NCBI GenBank assembly: GCA_965215845.1
Contig: CBDCEL010000004.1
Location: 1,922,001-1,986,000, forward strand
Direction of reading: 5' to 3'
From: Aurantibacter_A sp965215845
GTDB taxonomy: Bacteria > Bacteroidota > Bacteroidia > Flavobacteriales > Flavobacteriaceae
Length of the DNA stretch: 64,000 nucleotides
Translations under genes and position numbers: made by a program
The notes under the pieces: model-generated
What the model was told of the DNA's origin: nothing
The model's database searches: none
What the model saw: only the letters and a program-made list of their open reading frames with translations
In this document: one piece after another, positions 34,059 to 44,011 of the stretch
Numbering within the stretch: the stretch's first letter is position 1
Layout: every line of letters begins with the position of its first letter

Positions 34059-35756
34059 TCAATACCCCGCCGCCTGACCATCTTTGCGGCTTTCGGAGGC
34101 CCCATGGTAGACTTTGTTTTCGGCATCCCAAAGAATAGCCTGATAGCCGCCATAAATACCGCGACCAGTCCCAATTTTGTGGCCACGGTCCATGAGTCCG
34201 CGTACGGTGGAATAAGGTATGCCCGATTCCATACGGATGAGTCCGGTGTCTTCAGTAGTACGACCCGTAGGGCTGGCTCCGCCGGTATGGTCCCATCGCG
34301 GGGCATCGCCGGCCTCTTGAAGGTTCATGCCAAAATCGATGAGGTTCATAACAATCTGTGTATGGCCCATTGGCTGAAAGTCACCACCCATGACCCCAAA
34401 GCTTAGATAGGGTTCACCATCCTTGGTCATAAAAGCGGGAATGATGGTATGAAAAGGCCGCTTACCGGGCTCGTAGGTATTCGCCTGCCCTGGTTTGAGG
34501 CTAAAAAGTTCACCTCGGTCTTGTAGCATAAATCCCAATTTTGGCGGTGCCATACCAGAGCCCATACCGCGATAATTGCTTTGGATCAATGAAATCATCG
34601 TGCCTTCATTGTCGGCCACGGTCATGTAGATGGTCTCTCCGGCACTGATCTCCCCTGCTGAATATTTGCCGGCGTGTTCACCAATCTGTTGACGGCGGCT
34701 TTTGGCGTAATCATCCGATAGCAGTTCCTCGACAGGTACGTTAAAGAAGTCCATATCGGCGTAGTATTTGGCGCGGTCTTCAAAGGCAAGTTTTTTGGCT
34801 TCTGTAAACAGGTGTAAATGTTCGGCACTGCCGAATTCGATATTTGAAAAATCATACCCTTCCAAGATTTGTAGCATCTGCAAAGCTGCTATTCCCTGTC
34901 CGTTCGGGGGTAGTTCCCAAACATCATATCCACGGTAATTGACGGAGACGGGTTCTACCCATTCCGATTTATGGGCGGCCAGATCTTTGGCTGAGAGAAA
35001 TCCTCCCTGTTCTTTGATGAATGCTCCAATGGTATTGGCGATATCGCCTTTGTAAAATACATCTCGGCCACCCTCGGCGATTTTCTTATAGGTGTTCGCC
35101 AAATATGGATTCTTATAGATTTCCCCTTCATCGGGCAGCTTGCCCCCGTTCTGCTTTTTGTAGGTATCATCGATATTGGGAAAGCCTTTCGATTCAAAAA
35201 AGGGTACGGTGCGCTGCATATACCACGCGATAAGCTCGGTCAATGGAAAACCCTTTTCGGCGTAGCCGATCGCTGGGGCTAAGATTTCGGTCATGGGCTT
35301 CGAGCCGAATTTTCCGTGTAATTCGAACCACCCGTCCACCGCTCCAGGAACACTGACAGGCAAGGGGCCGTGCGATGGGATTTTTTCCAATCCTTCCTTT
35401 TCAAAATAGCCTAGTGTCAATTTTTGTGGCGAGCGGCCACTGGCATTCAGGCCGTATAGTTTCTTCGTCTTACCGTCCCAAACGATGGCAAAGAGGTCGC
35501 CGCCAATACCACATCCGGTAGGTTCCATGAGCCCGAGTGCCGCATTGGCCGCAATGGCCGCGTCAATGGCATTGCCTCCATTTTTCAGCATCTCAAGTCC
35601 GATTTGGGTAGCCAACGGATGACTGGTCGCGACCATACCGTTCTGCCCAAGCACAACCGAACGTGTTGCAAAAGGTTCACCCGTAATCCGGTCTTGGGCC
35701 ATGGTAAAATTAAAAGCTGCGATTAAACCTAGCACGGAAACTGCAATTGTTCTCAT
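34059..35756 (-). CDS. ggt: Gamma-glutamyltransferase
   Basis: 565 residues from ATG 35756, which opens a signal peptide (MRTIAVSVLGLIAAFNFTMAQ); a longer reading from 35813 adds a polar leader. The proenzyme shows ATSHPLATQIGLEMLKNGGNA, the GIGGD loop, SVPGAVDGW, and the autocleavage site before the nucleophile T375 in GETIYMTVAD, then SLIQSNYRGMGSGM. It cleaves gamma-glutamyl bonds such as that of glutathione in the periplasm, or moves the group to acceptors. The site reads TIY rather than the TTH of the classical E. coli type, which fits the group of YwrD-like homologues. Confidence 0.93.
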   Translation of the reverse strand: MRTIAVSVLGLIAAFNFTMAQDRITGEPFATRSVVLGQNGMVATSHPLATQIGLEMLKNGGNAIDAAIAANAALGLMEPTGCGIGGDLFAIVWDGKTKKLYGLNASGRSPQKLTLGYFEKEGLEKIPSHGPLPVSVPGAVDGWFELHGKFGSKPMTEILAPAIGYAEKGFPLTELIAWYMQRTVPFFESKGFPNIDDTYKKQNGGKLPDEGEIYKNPYLANTYKKIAEGGRDVFYKGDIANTIGAFIKEQGGFLSAKDLAAHKSEWVEPVSVNYRGYDVWELPPNGQGIAALQMLQILEGYDFSNIEFGSAEHLHLFTEAKKLAFEDRAKYYADMDFFNVPVEELLSDDYAKSRRQQIGEHAGKYSAGEISAGETIYMTVADNEGTMISLIQSNYRGMGSGMAPPKLGFMLQDRGELFSLKPGQANTYEPGKRPFHTIIPAFMTKDGEPYLSFGVMGGDFQPMGHTQIVMNLIDFGMNLQEAGDAPRWDHTGGASPTGRTTEDTGLIRMESGIPYSTVRGLMDRGHKIGTGRGIYGGYQAILWDAENKVYHGASESRKDGQAAGY

Positions 35757-35872
35757 AGGAGGTGATTTTATGTCTTCCGAAAATACGAAAACTTGAAATA
35801 GGACTTTTGACACTACATTAACAGAGGAGGTAGAATACGGTTTAGTTCCACCTAAGCAATAGACCTTTAAAA

Positions 35873-36762
35873 CTATTCCCTCAATTTTAGAACTGACTTT
35901 GTAGATACCCAGTATATGTCTTGCGAACCGTTAATGGGCCGGTCAAAAAAAAGATATTCTCCATCAGGGGTAATGCGGGGGGCCACCTCATAATTTTCCG
36001 TGTTTATGGTAGGGCCAAGATTTTTTGGAGCACCCCATTCACCACTTTCGGTATTTTTGAAGCTTATGTAAAGATCTGTTCCGCCATATCCGCCAACTCG
36101 ATCCGATGCCCATAAAATAAACGATTCATCGGGAGCTGCAAAGGGATCCCAATCCTCGTTTTGGGAACAAAACTCTTTCAAAAGCTTTATTTTTTTATCC
36201 TTTGGATTCATCGCATACATATCGCCCTGACCAACACTATCGATAGATTTCAAAGCGCCACCAAAATAGAGCTGCCCCTTTTTGGAGACATTTGGGAACC
36301 ACAGGCCCTTTTCAACAGGTACCGGTAAATCCAAATTACGGGGGGTCGACCATTTGTCGTTTTTGCGTTGCATATACCAAATGCGTCCGTTCCATTCAGG
36401 ACTTCCGGGGGACGGTCGGAAATAAAATACAGTTTTTGTCCATCCCAAGTTATAAAGGGTTCCCAAGTATTTTGACCCTTCAATTCTTCCATAGCCGTGG
36501 GCTCGGTCCATTTTCCATTTTTTCGAATACTTTGATATATGGTCTTTGAGGAGTCATAAAAGACATTGAAATAGAGCTCGTTATTATCGGCACTGAAATT
36601 AACGTTACCCTCCCACCGATCTTGGATCGAGATAATACCGGGCGCAAATATTTTGGGAACGGTGTCGGGGGGAGTCTCCCCGAAATAATCGACCTGGGTG
36701 CGTTTGGTTTGGCTGCAGGCATATAGAGTGGCCAAAACGGTAAGAAGTATGATTCGATTCAT
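35873..36762 (-). pseudogene. PD40 beta-propeller lipoprotein, frameshifted
   Basis: Two overlapping reading frames make one protein. The first (from ATG 36762) gives a lipoprotein leader (LATLYACSQ) and propeller repeats up to YFISDRPP; the second continues with GSPEWNGRIWYM and further repeats (QLYFGGALKS, FILWASDRVGG, YLFFDRPING) to the stop at 35873. The switch falls at a run of five G (36407-36411, plus strand; C5 in the gene): restoring one base there gives a continuous protein of about 297 residues. Either a real frameshift or a homopolymer error. Family members are WD40-like/TolB-type surface proteins of unknown binding role. The gene overlaps the upstream NTF2-like gene by 4 nt. Confidence 0.82.
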
Positions 36763-37235
36763 TGCTTGGCGTCTTCGTTTATGGTTTTAAAGCCCGAAAC
36801 ATGTGATGCAACGGCCTTCCAAACCCCGTAGCGTTTCACGATAACATTACTTGATTGGTAGATTGATTCAACGCTATCATTGACGATGTGTCCTGTTCCG
36901 CAGATTATAGCCGTGCCGTTGGGCAGAATATCCATACGCTTTATTTCATACCAAAAAGAGTCATTTTCCATGGCATTTTCCCTGAGCCAGTTCAATTCAT
37001 AAGCTTTGTCATACCAAATGCCACTATTGTCGATCATTTGAAAATCTTCACCCAACATTTGGTCGAGCAATATGGTGTCTTGCTCGCGATAAGCTTTGGG
37101 CCAATATACCTTTTTGAAACGGGTCAATATTTCTTTGTCTTTCGGTACAATTATAGGTCCCTCAGGTTTTTTTTGGGTTTCACAGGAATTGAAGATTAAG
37201 GCGATTGCAATAAGTACTGTCGGTAAGGGTCTCAT
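36759..37235 (-). CDS. NTF2-like (DUF4440-type) lipoprotein
   Basis: 158 residues with a lipobox leader (LIALIFNSCETQ region: LIFNSC) and one NTF2-like domain (RFKKVYWPKAYREQDTILLD, EDFQMIDNSGIWYDK, then late strands VIVKRYGVWKAVASHVSG). Start ATG 37235 lies just after the DUF5916 gene stop (10 nt), and the 3' end overlaps the frameshifted PD40 gene by 4 nt, so the three form a unit. Ligand and activity unknown. Confidence 0.8.
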   Translation of the reverse strand: MRPLPTVLIAIALIFNSCETQKKPEGPIIVPKDKEILTRFKKVYWPKAYREQDTILLDQMLGEDFQMIDNSGIWYDKAYELNWLRENAMENDSFWYEIKRMDILPNGTAIICGTGHIVNDSVESIYQSSNVIVKRYGVWKAVASHVSGFKTINEDAKQ

Positions 37236-37245
37236 AATCTTGATT

Positions 37246-39477
37246 TTATCGAATAAAGGTATAGGAGTATTTTAGGGTAAAAATGCGATTGTTGTAATAG
37301 GGCAATGGTGCCATGCCCAAATTTCTGATGCTGTTATAATCTTGGTTATAGACAATATAAAGGTCATGCCCATCCTTGAAATTATATCGCAATCGGGCAT
37401 TCGTAAAGATTCGGTCGGCGAGCGAATTGTATTGGGCGGTAACGCTGCCCGACAAATTCAGGTTGGCGGCCCAATTAATGCGCAATTGTGGAATATGGAT
37501 CCATTCGTGGATATTTCTTTTCTTAAAATTGAGATAGTTGATGCGCCAAGAACTATCTACTGTCAGATGTGGATTCACATTCCATTGGGGTGAAATCTGT
37601 AGTTGAAGATTGGTGCCATCGAAAAATTGACCATATTCGATGGCAGCTGGCATTTTCATGGCACGCTGTATGCCCGGGGTAAAAGACAGGCCGCCATAGA
37701 AGAACAGATAATGCCCTTCGGGAATACTTGTTTTTTCGGAAAATACTAAGCCTCCCCTAAGGAATTCATACTGCAATTGCCCAAAGATTGAAATTTCATC
37801 GCGTGAGAAAAAACGCCCCATCCATTCGGGTCGTTGGTTCCAACTTTGAACCTCGCCCATATCGGGAGTGGTATAAAGGTCTGTATTGACTATGCGCCAT
37901 CTGCGGTATTGAAAGAGGCCATCGGCACGGGTGTCATTGAATTTCCCATGGTTCAAACCCCCATAGAAGTTCTGGTTTTTTTGGCGTAGTTGAAAGCCCA
38001 TTCCCGGGTTGAAATTCTCTCCTGCGTACTCGTAGGAGCCTTTGTAAAACCAGCCCTCAAGCTTGCGTTTTTCCCATCGCAGTGCGAAACGGCTTTGGTC
38101 GAGGAAGTGAAAAGTGGCCTTGTTATAACCCTCGCCCTCGTACACGCTTGCGACAGATCCAATTAAAAAATTATCATTGCCGAAATTAACAAGGCCATCT
38201 ATCCCAAGAGCGGTATTGAAATGCCCTTTTCTGACTCTGTTCGTTGCCATTATTCCCAAAAACGAACGGTCGTTGAATAGTTGCCTTCGAAGCCTCAACA
38301 CGCTGAAGTTTTCAGAAGGCAGACTTTCGTTATCGAGGTAGGCTCCCTCTGTCTGTAGCGAAAGTGCACCAACATCCCAATCGCCCAATTCCCCCGTTAA
38401 TCTTAGTCCGCCTAGAATAGGCACAGGTCTTCCCTTGTTGATTCCTATAGTGCGGCTGTAAAAAAGCTGTGATAAAATGCCCAGGCTAAAATCGAACAGT
38501 CCCGCCTGCTCTTGAAAAAATTTCCGCCTTTCGGGAAGAAAGATTGAAAACCTGTTCAGGTTGACAATCTGATCATCCACTTCCACCTGAGAGAAGTCGG
38601 TATTCAATGTTGCATCCAAGGTAAGGGTCGGGGTCAGGCCATAGCGAACGTCGAGTCCTACATCGAATCGATTGTTTCCGTTCTTTTGAAAGCCACTTGG
38701 TTCGGTCGGCGCATACGAAGTTCCAAGACTGCCTAGAACATAGGGGGTTATCTGTAAATCCTTTTTGGGAATCAGACCATCAAATACGACGGGCTGTTTC
38801 AATGAGGGCATTCCCTCACCACCCTGAACATCCCTTGGAATTTTGGGAAACAGGATATTCTTGTTCAGATGGTGAATGGAACGATGCCCAGAGATTCCGG
38901 CGGTTACCTGCCCGTCACGTACTTCAAAACGCAAGTTCGATAGCGGAATTTGGTACTCTCCCTGCCACCCCTCTTCTGTGACCTTTACTTTGCCCTTCCA
39001 AAGCATATCATAGGCACGGTTACCAGGACTGCTCCATCCTAAAGGAATATTATTGTTGGAAGTAGAGGCGTCATAGCGTGCACCGGTGGGATAGGCGCTG
39101 AACGCAAACGAATTTTTCTTGGTACGATTGGGGTCAATTTGAAATGCGAAGTAGTCATCACCATAATAACCATCTCGTCGTAGGTTACGGGCAACCAATT
39201 TTTCGGGTTCGTTCATGTCGGCCCGAAACCCTACTAGCAGGTTGTCTTCGTTGAACGTAACGTAAAGTGTTGTGAGAGAATCGGTGGCCCCCCAGTTAGG
39301 ACTATATTCAGCAAATCGAAACTGGGTTGCTTTCTTCCATAAAGGCTCGTTCAAAATCCCATCCAACGTAATGTCCGTGTTTACTCCATGTATGTGAACA
39401 ACGGAATCCAAGTATTGCTGGGCCGAAATTTGAAAGGTGTACAAATGAAACAATATCAGAAAAGTTCTACCCGACAT
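37246..39477 (-). CDS. DUF5916 outer-membrane protein with CBM9-like domain
   Basis: 743 residues: signal peptide (MSGRTFLILFHLYTFQISAQ), an N-terminal carbohydrate-binding family 9-like domain (ITLDGILNEPLWKKATQF, DSLTTLYVTFNEDNLLVGF, DDYFAFQIDPN), then DUF5916, a long beta-strand region ending in aromatic residues (FTLKYSYTFIR), typical of an outer-membrane barrel. ITPYVLGSLG and NTDFSQVEVDDQIVNLNRF are family marks. Such proteins are abundant in Bacteroidota and thought to sit in the outer membrane; the carbohydrate link is inferred from the CBM9-like part. First gene of the unit with the NTF2-like lipoprotein and PD40 gene. Confidence 0.9.
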   Translation of the reverse strand: MSGRTFLILFHLYTFQISAQQYLDSVVHIHGVNTDITLDGILNEPLWKKATQFRFAEYSPNWGATDSLTTLYVTFNEDNLLVGFRADMNEPEKLVARNLRRDGYYGDDYFAFQIDPNRTKKNSFAFSAYPTGARYDASTSNNNIPLGWSSPGNRAYDMLWKGKVKVTEEGWQGEYQIPLSNLRFEVRDGQVTAGISGHRSIHHLNKNILFPKIPRDVQGGEGMPSLKQPVVFDGLIPKKDLQITPYVLGSLGTSYAPTEPSGFQKNGNNRFDVGLDVRYGLTPTLTLDATLNTDFSQVEVDDQIVNLNRFSIFLPERRKFFQEQAGLFDFSLGILSQLFYSRTIGINKGRPVPILGGLRLTGELGDWDVGALSLQTEGAYLDNESLPSENFSVLRLRRQLFNDRSFLGIMATNRVRKGHFNTALGIDGLVNFGNDNFLIGSVASVYEGEGYNKATFHFLDQSRFALRWEKRKLEGWFYKGSYEYAGENFNPGMGFQLRQKNQNFYGGLNHGKFNDTRADGLFQYRRWRIVNTDLYTTPDMGEVQSWNQRPEWMGRFFSRDEISIFGQLQYEFLRGGLVFSEKTSIPEGHYLFFYGGLSFTPGIQRAMKMPAAIEYGQFFDGTNLQLQISPQWNVNPHLTVDSSWRINYLNFKKRNIHEWIHIPQLRINWAANLNLSGSVTAQYNSLADRIFTNARLRYNFKDGHDLYIVYNQDYNSIRNLGMAPLPYYNNRIFTLKYSYTFIR

Positions 39478-39493
39478 TTGTAACAGTTTTGGG

Positions 39494-39501
39494 CAAAACT
39501 A
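39494..39501 (-). promoter_or_regulatory. Candidate -7 box for the DUF5916 unit (TAGTTTTG)
   Basis: On the minus strand an exact TAnnTTTG lies 17 nt before the DUF5916 ATG. The predicted start would give a leader of about 10 nt. No TTG element is found 17-23 nt upstream, so confidence is moderate. Confidence 0.4.
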
Positions 39502-39569
39502 TAGGAAGCCTTTTGGCATCGCCGGTCGAAAAGGGTAAGCTGCGGAGAAAAAAGGGTAAGTCGTTGACG

Positions 39570-40340
39570 CTACAGTTGCGGGATCTCTTTTTGATAGGTT
39601 CTACTGAACCTTATTTTTTCACCCGTCAGCAATTTCAAGAATCCGTCACCGCTCCTGTTCTTTTGTACGCAGTGAATATATGCTGTATTGACGAGGTATG
39701 ATCTATGAATGCGTTTGAAGATGCCCTTCGGAAGTTCGTTTTGAAACGATTTGAGACTTTGATATTTTACATATTTGCCCGATTCGGTATGTAAAACGAT
39801 ACAATTGTTGGCGGTCTCGACATAGATGAGTTCTTCAAGGGAAAGCAAAAACTTAAAGCCTGATTTCGATACCGATATCTTCCGGTTGTTCTTCGTAGTT
39901 GAAGTATCAAAGGAGCCTTGATTGCTTTCAATCTCTTTTTTGGAATATAAGAAGTAGAACAGTAAAGAGAAATAGCACAAAAGATTGACTGCTATATTGT
40001 TGGTCAAGCTGAGGTTCAAAAGGTCGAAGCTGGCCGAGGTGCAATTATAAATAGAGGTCATCAAAACTATGACCATGGCCTGACTGATCAAAATATGGAT
40101 GGCGACGGTAGAAAGGCCCAATCCACTTTGTACCATAAAATCTTTTCTGCTCTTGAGCATATTCCATTTGAGCGCCCCCTTTCCGATCAATTTTATTGTT
40201 GCCGTCCAAAAAAGAAATCCGGTCAAGGCAATAATTGAAAGTTCGGTGAAACAAGGCACATTAAGACTCTCTTGAAAAAGACGGCCCACGGCCATATTCA
40301 ATAGCACAAACAGCGATATGATGGAAAGCTGTTTTTTCAT
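39570..40340 (-). CDS. LytTR DNA-binding regulator with membrane N-terminus
   Basis: 256 residues. Four hydrophobic segments fill the first ~125 residues (LSIISLFVLLNMAVG, LSIIALTGFLFWTATI, GLSTVAIHILISQAMVIVLM, NNIAVNLLCYFSLLFYFLY), then a short linker and a C-terminal LytTR domain (KFLLSLEELIYVETANNC, KYVKYQSLKSFQNELP, FKRIHRSYLVNTAYI). No receiver domain, so the membrane part itself may sense the signal. It reads away from the sortilin-like gene at 40452 with 111 nt between them, and its targets could be either neighbour. Confidence 0.9.
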   Translation of the reverse strand: MKKQLSIISLFVLLNMAVGRLFQESLNVPCFTELSIIALTGFLFWTATIKLIGKGALKWNMLKSRKDFMVQSGLGLSTVAIHILISQAMVIVLMTSIYNCTSASFDLLNLSLTNNIAVNLLCYFSLLFYFLYSKKEIESNQGSFDTSTTKNNRKISVSKSGFKFLLSLEELIYVETANNCIVLHTESGKYVKYQSLKSFQNELPKGIFKRIHRSYLVNTAYIHCVQKNRSGDGFLKLLTGEKIRFSRTYQKEIPQL

Positions 40341-40451
40341 TGTACCCTAAAAGTACAAATTAACACTTCCTATTTGCATTAAAGGATTCCCAAATTTTCG
40401 ATTCGCCCCATTTTCCTTACATTTAAACTTGGCTAATTCAACACTAAGAAA

Positions 40452-43400
40452 ATGAAAAACCACTACGCATCACTAGGCCTTTTGGCCCTGGCACTTTTGT
40501 TTATTCCCATAAACCTAACGGCCCAACGAAAAAGTAAAACGCAGAAGGTCGATCCGATTTATCCAGAGGAGCTATATTCCAGTTTGAAATATCGTTCCAT
40601 TGGCCCACATCGAGGGGGACGCTCCGCAGCCGTGACCGGAGTTCCAGGGGAACCCAACCTTTTCTATTTTGGGGCGACAGGGGGCGGCGTATGGAAAACC
40701 TTGGATGGTGGCCGTTCTTGGGAAAACATTTCTGACGGCTACTTCGGCGGCAGTATCGGTGCGGTGGAAGTTGCCCAAAGTGATCCCAATGTCATTTATG
40801 TCGGTGGAGGGGAAAAGACCCTTCGAGGCAATGTTTCTTCTGGATACGGAATTTGGAAAACCGAGGATGCCGGAAAAACCTGGACTTTTGCCGGACTCAA
40901 AAACAGTCGGCACGTTCCGCGAATTCGAATTCACCCCGATGATCATAATATCGTTTACGCAGCAGTTTTGGGGAATATCTATAAGCCTACCCAAGATCGC
41001 GGAATCTATAAAAGCACCGATGGCGGAAAGACTTGGAGCAAAAAATTGTTTGTCAATGACCAATCGGGTTTTGTCGATTTGACTTTGGACCCGAACAATT
41101 CACGAATATTGTATGCGTCTTCTTGGCGGGCCAAAAGAACACCTTACAGTTTGAGCAGTGGAGGTGATGGTTCCGCTCTTTGGAAAAGTACTGACAGTGG
41201 CGAAACCTGGAAGGAGATTTCAAAGAACGAAGGCTTCCCAAAAGATACCTTGGGTATCATAGGGGTAACTGTATCCCCTAAGAACAGTGAACGCGTTTGG
41301 GCAATTGTCGAGAATAAGGAAAAAGGCGGGCTCTACCGCTCTGAAGATGGCGGGAAGAAATGGACACAGGTGAATTCAGAACGAAAATTACGCCAGCGTG
41401 CTTGGTATTATACCCGTGTTTATGCCGACACCGAAGATGTAGATGTGGTCTATGTGCTAAACGTACGTTATCATAAATCTACCGATGGAGGCAAAACATT
41501 CAATACGTTCAATGCGCCTCACGGTGACCATCATGATCTGTGGATCTCCCCAGAGAATTCGAAACGTATGATCATCGGTGACGATGGGGGTGCCCAAGTC
41601 TCCTATGATGGAGGTGAAACATGGAGTACGTATTACAACCAACCCACGGCACAGTATTATCGGGTGACCACTGACAATGCAACCCCCTACCGTATTTATG
41701 TGGCACAACAAGACAATTCTACGCTCAGGGTAAACCACCGATCCGATGACGGCAGTATCGGGGAAGACGACTGGGAGCCTACGGCCGGGGGTGAATCGGC
41801 ACATATTGCGGTAGACCCTACCAACAATGATATTGTGTATGGCGGAAGCTATGGCGGATTTCTTACCCGTAAGAACCACAAAACAGGAACCGTCAGGGGA
41901 ATCAATGTTTGGCCCGATAATCCTATGGGATATGGTGCCGAAGGAATGAAATACCGTTTTCAATGGAACTTCCCAATCATGTTCAGTAAGCATGATCCGA
42001 AGAAGCTATACACCTTTTCACAACACGTACATCTGAGCACGAATGAAGGTCAAAGTTGGGAATTGCTTTCGGACGATTTAACAAGAAACGACCCGACAAA
42101 GCTGGTTTCCAGTGGGGGCCCGATTACACAAGACAATACCGGGGTGGAATACTATTGTACCATTTTTGCCGCTAATGAGAGCCCCTTGAAAGAGGGATTA
42201 CTATGGGTAGGAAGCGATGACGGATTGGTACATGTTTCACAAGACGGGGGAGCGAATTGGGAAAATGTAACGCCCGGTGGAATGCCTGAATGGATGATGA
42301 TCAACAGCATTGAACCCTCGGCTTTTGACGAAGGTACTTGTTACGTTGCGGGAACGCGATACAAGCTGGGCGATTTCGCTCCTTACGTATACAAAACCAC
42401 AGATTACGGGAAGACCTGGTCGAAAATAACGAACGGTATAGACAATGAGCACTTCACCCGAGTGGTCCGCGAAGACCCAAAAAGAAAGGGTTTGCTATAT
42501 GCCGGAACCGAAACAGGAATGTACATTTCTTTTAGTGATGGAGCCAGTTGGAGTCCGTTTCAATTGAATTTACCTATTGTTCCGATTACCGATTTAGCGT
42601 TGAAAGACGACAATTTAATCGTGGCTACCCAAGGAAGAAGTCTTTGGATCATAGACGATTTGACCGTGCTTCATCAAATGGATGATGCAAAGAAAAACCA
42701 GTCCGCCACCCTCTTTAAACCGAAGGACTCATATCGTACTAAGGGCGGTGCCAGCAAGGAACCCTCGAAGACCGAGGGAATGAACCATCCGAACGGGGTG
42801 ATTACACACTACTATTTGAAAAATGTTTCCGAAAAAGATAGTGTTGCGTTGACATACACCACAATGTCGGGTGATACCTTGGCATCCTTTAATAATTCGT
42901 CCAAAGACAAAGACAAGAAACTTAAGGTTAAAAAAGGAGGTAACACCCATGTTTGGAATACACGGGGCAAAGAAGCGGAAAAATTAAAGGGGATGATTTT
43001 CTGGTGGGCCAGTTTCAGCGGACCCAAAGCGGTGCCCGGGAGTTATAAAGTCCATTTAAACGTTAACGGGTCTAACCAAACGCAAGAATTTAAGATTATT
43101 CCCGATCCTCGGGCAGAGGTGACGGTCGAAGACATGCAAAGACAACATGATTTTATTTCAGATATAAATGCCACCGTCGATAAGGCGCATGGCTGCATAA
43201 AGAAGATACGGGCCGTGAATGCCCAATTGGATGCTTTTACAAAGCAGTACAAGGGCAATGAACAGACCAAAGATCTGGTTGAAAAAGCGAAAACCATGAA
43301 AGAGGAATTCGAGAAAATCGAAAAAGCACTTTATCAAACCAAAAATCGCAGTAATCAAGACCCATTGAATTTCCCCATACGGTTGACGAACAAATTGGCA

Positions 43401-43589
43401 CATTTGAACAGTTTGGTCGGGTTGGACGACTTTCCACCGACGAACCAAGACATTGCCGTCAAAAATGAATTGACCGGCAAGATTGAAACACAGCTGAGGG
43501 CCTTCGATGCCATGTTGAGCAAAGAATTGCGAGACTTCAATTCTGCTTTTAACGAATTAAAATTGAACTATTTATTTGTGGAGGAGTGA
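40452..43589 (+). CDS. Secreted Asp-box (sortilin/VPS10-like) beta-propeller protein, copy 1
   Basis: 1045 residues: signal peptide (YASLGLLALALLFIPINLTAQ), then about 680 residues of BNR/Asp-box propeller repeats: VWKTLDGGRSWENIS, GIWKTEDAGKTWTFAG, GIYKSTDGGKTWSK, LWKSTDSGETWKEIS, YRSEDGGKKWTQ, YKTTDYGKTWSKI. The C-terminal ~300 residues include a coiled-coil segment (NATVDKAHGCIKKIRAVNAQLD) and a helical end. The set is typical of a Bacteroidota family annotated as sortilin- or glycosyl-hydrolase-like; enzyme activity is not established. The protein has a close paralogue at 44109. Likely role: extracellular protein or glycan binding. Confidence 0.9.
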   Translation: MKNHYASLGLLALALLFIPINLTAQRKSKTQKVDPIYPEELYSSLKYRSIGPHRGGRSAAVTGVPGEPNLFYFGATGGGVWKTLDGGRSWENISDGYFGGSIGAVEVAQSDPNVIYVGGGEKTLRGNVSSGYGIWKTEDAGKTWTFAGLKNSRHVPRIRIHPDDHNIVYAAVLGNIYKPTQDRGIYKSTDGGKTWSKKLFVNDQSGFVDLTLDPNNSRILYASSWRAKRTPYSLSSGGDGSALWKSTDSGETWKEISKNEGFPKDTLGIIGVTVSPKNSERVWAIVENKEKGGLYRSEDGGKKWTQVNSERKLRQRAWYYTRVYADTEDVDVVYVLNVRYHKSTDGGKTFNTFNAPHGDHHDLWISPENSKRMIIGDDGGAQVSYDGGETWSTYYNQPTAQYYRVTTDNATPYRIYVAQQDNSTLRVNHRSDDGSIGEDDWEPTAGGESAHIAVDPTNNDIVYGGSYGGFLTRKNHKTGTVRGINVWPDNPMGYGAEGMKYRFQWNFPIMFSKHDPKKLYTFSQHVHLSTNEGQSWELLSDDLTRNDPTKLVSSGGPITQDNTGVEYYCTIFAANESPLKEGLLWVGSDDGLVHVSQDGGANWENVTPGGMPEWMMINSIEPSAFDEGTCYVAGTRYKLGDFAPYVYKTTDYGKTWSKITNGIDNEHFTRVVREDPKRKGLLYAGTETGMYISFSDGASWSPFQLNLPIVPITDLALKDDNLIVATQGRSLWIIDDLTVLHQMDDAKKNQSATLFKPKDSYRTKGGASKEPSKTEGMNHPNGVITHYYLKNVSEKDSVALTYTTMSGDTLASFNNSSKDKDKKLKVKKGGNTHVWNTRGKEAEKLKGMIFWWASFSGPKAVPGSYKVHLNVNGSNQTQEFKIIPDPRAEVTVEDMQRQHDFISDINATVDKAHGCIKKIRAVNAQLDAFTKQYKGNEQTKDLVEKAKTMKEEFEKIEKALYQTKNRSNQDPLNFPIRLTNKLAHLNSLVGLDDFPPTNQDIAVKNELTGKIETQLRAFDAMLSKELRDFNSAFNELKLNYLFVEE

Positions 43590-43601
43590 TTCCCGGTCGC
43601 T

Positions 43602-43649
43602 TCGAGCGGAGTTTAGAAGCTATGGAACTTGAGTCCCGACTCCGCTCGA
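43602..43649. repeat. Palindromic repeat pair upstream of the GIY-YIG gene
   Basis: TCGAGCGGAGT (43602-43612) and ACTCCGCTCGA (43639-43649) are exact inverted arms of 11 bases with a 26-nt loop. The same core recurs in the pair downstream of the GIY-YIG gene. The pair lies in the short gap after the first sortilin-like gene, 20 nt before the nuclease start. Confidence 0.85.
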
Positions 43650-43669
43650 CCTGACAGAACTTTATTGTT

Positions 43670-43993
43670 ATGAAATTCTACTATGTCTATATCGTCGAAT
43701 GCTCAGATGAATCTTTATACACTGGTCTAACGAATGATTTAGACCGTAGACTAAAGGAACATAATTTTGGGTTAAACGATAATTCATATACTTCTCAAAG
43801 ACGTCCTGTAAGATTAATTTGGCATCAAGAATTTATGCAATTTGCACAAGCTGAATATTTTGAGAAGAAGGTTAAGAGATGGAGCAAAGCCAAGAAATTA
43901 GCATTGGCAAATGAAGAATATGATCTACTGCCTTTACTGGCCGAATGCAAGAATGAGACACATTTTAGCAATAAGCCAATTGATGATATTTGA
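43670..43993 (+). CDS. Small GIY-YIG nuclease family protein
   Basis: 107 residues, one GIY-YIG domain: FYYVYIVECSDESLYTGLTN (the two signature triplets appear as VYI and YTG), then DLDRRLKEHNFG with the catalytic arginine R, and QFAQAEYFEKKVKRWSKAKK with the glutamate in the helix. It belongs to the small stand-alone type (UPF0213-like), whose cellular role is unclear. The gene lies between two inverted-repeat pairs with a shared core and looks more AT-rich than its neighbours, which suggests a mobile or recently moved element. Confidence 0.88.
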   Translation: MKFYYVYIVECSDESLYTGLTNDLDRRLKEHNFGLNDNSYTSQRRPVRLIWHQEFMQFAQAEYFEKKVKRWSKAKKLALANEEYDLLPLLAECKNETHFSNKPIDDI

Positions 43994-44011
43994 AACCCGT
44001 TCCTATTAGCT

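Noticed and set aside
41457..41993. Long open frame (178 codons) antisense to the first sortilin-like gene
   Set aside because: It overlaps fully a gene with clear Asp-box repeats and has no domain or start signal; such antisense frames arise from codon bias.
43670..43993. GIY-YIG gene as a homing intron or UvrC part
   Set aside because: It has a full stand-alone small domain with no intron, no UvrC partner domains and no interrupted gene.
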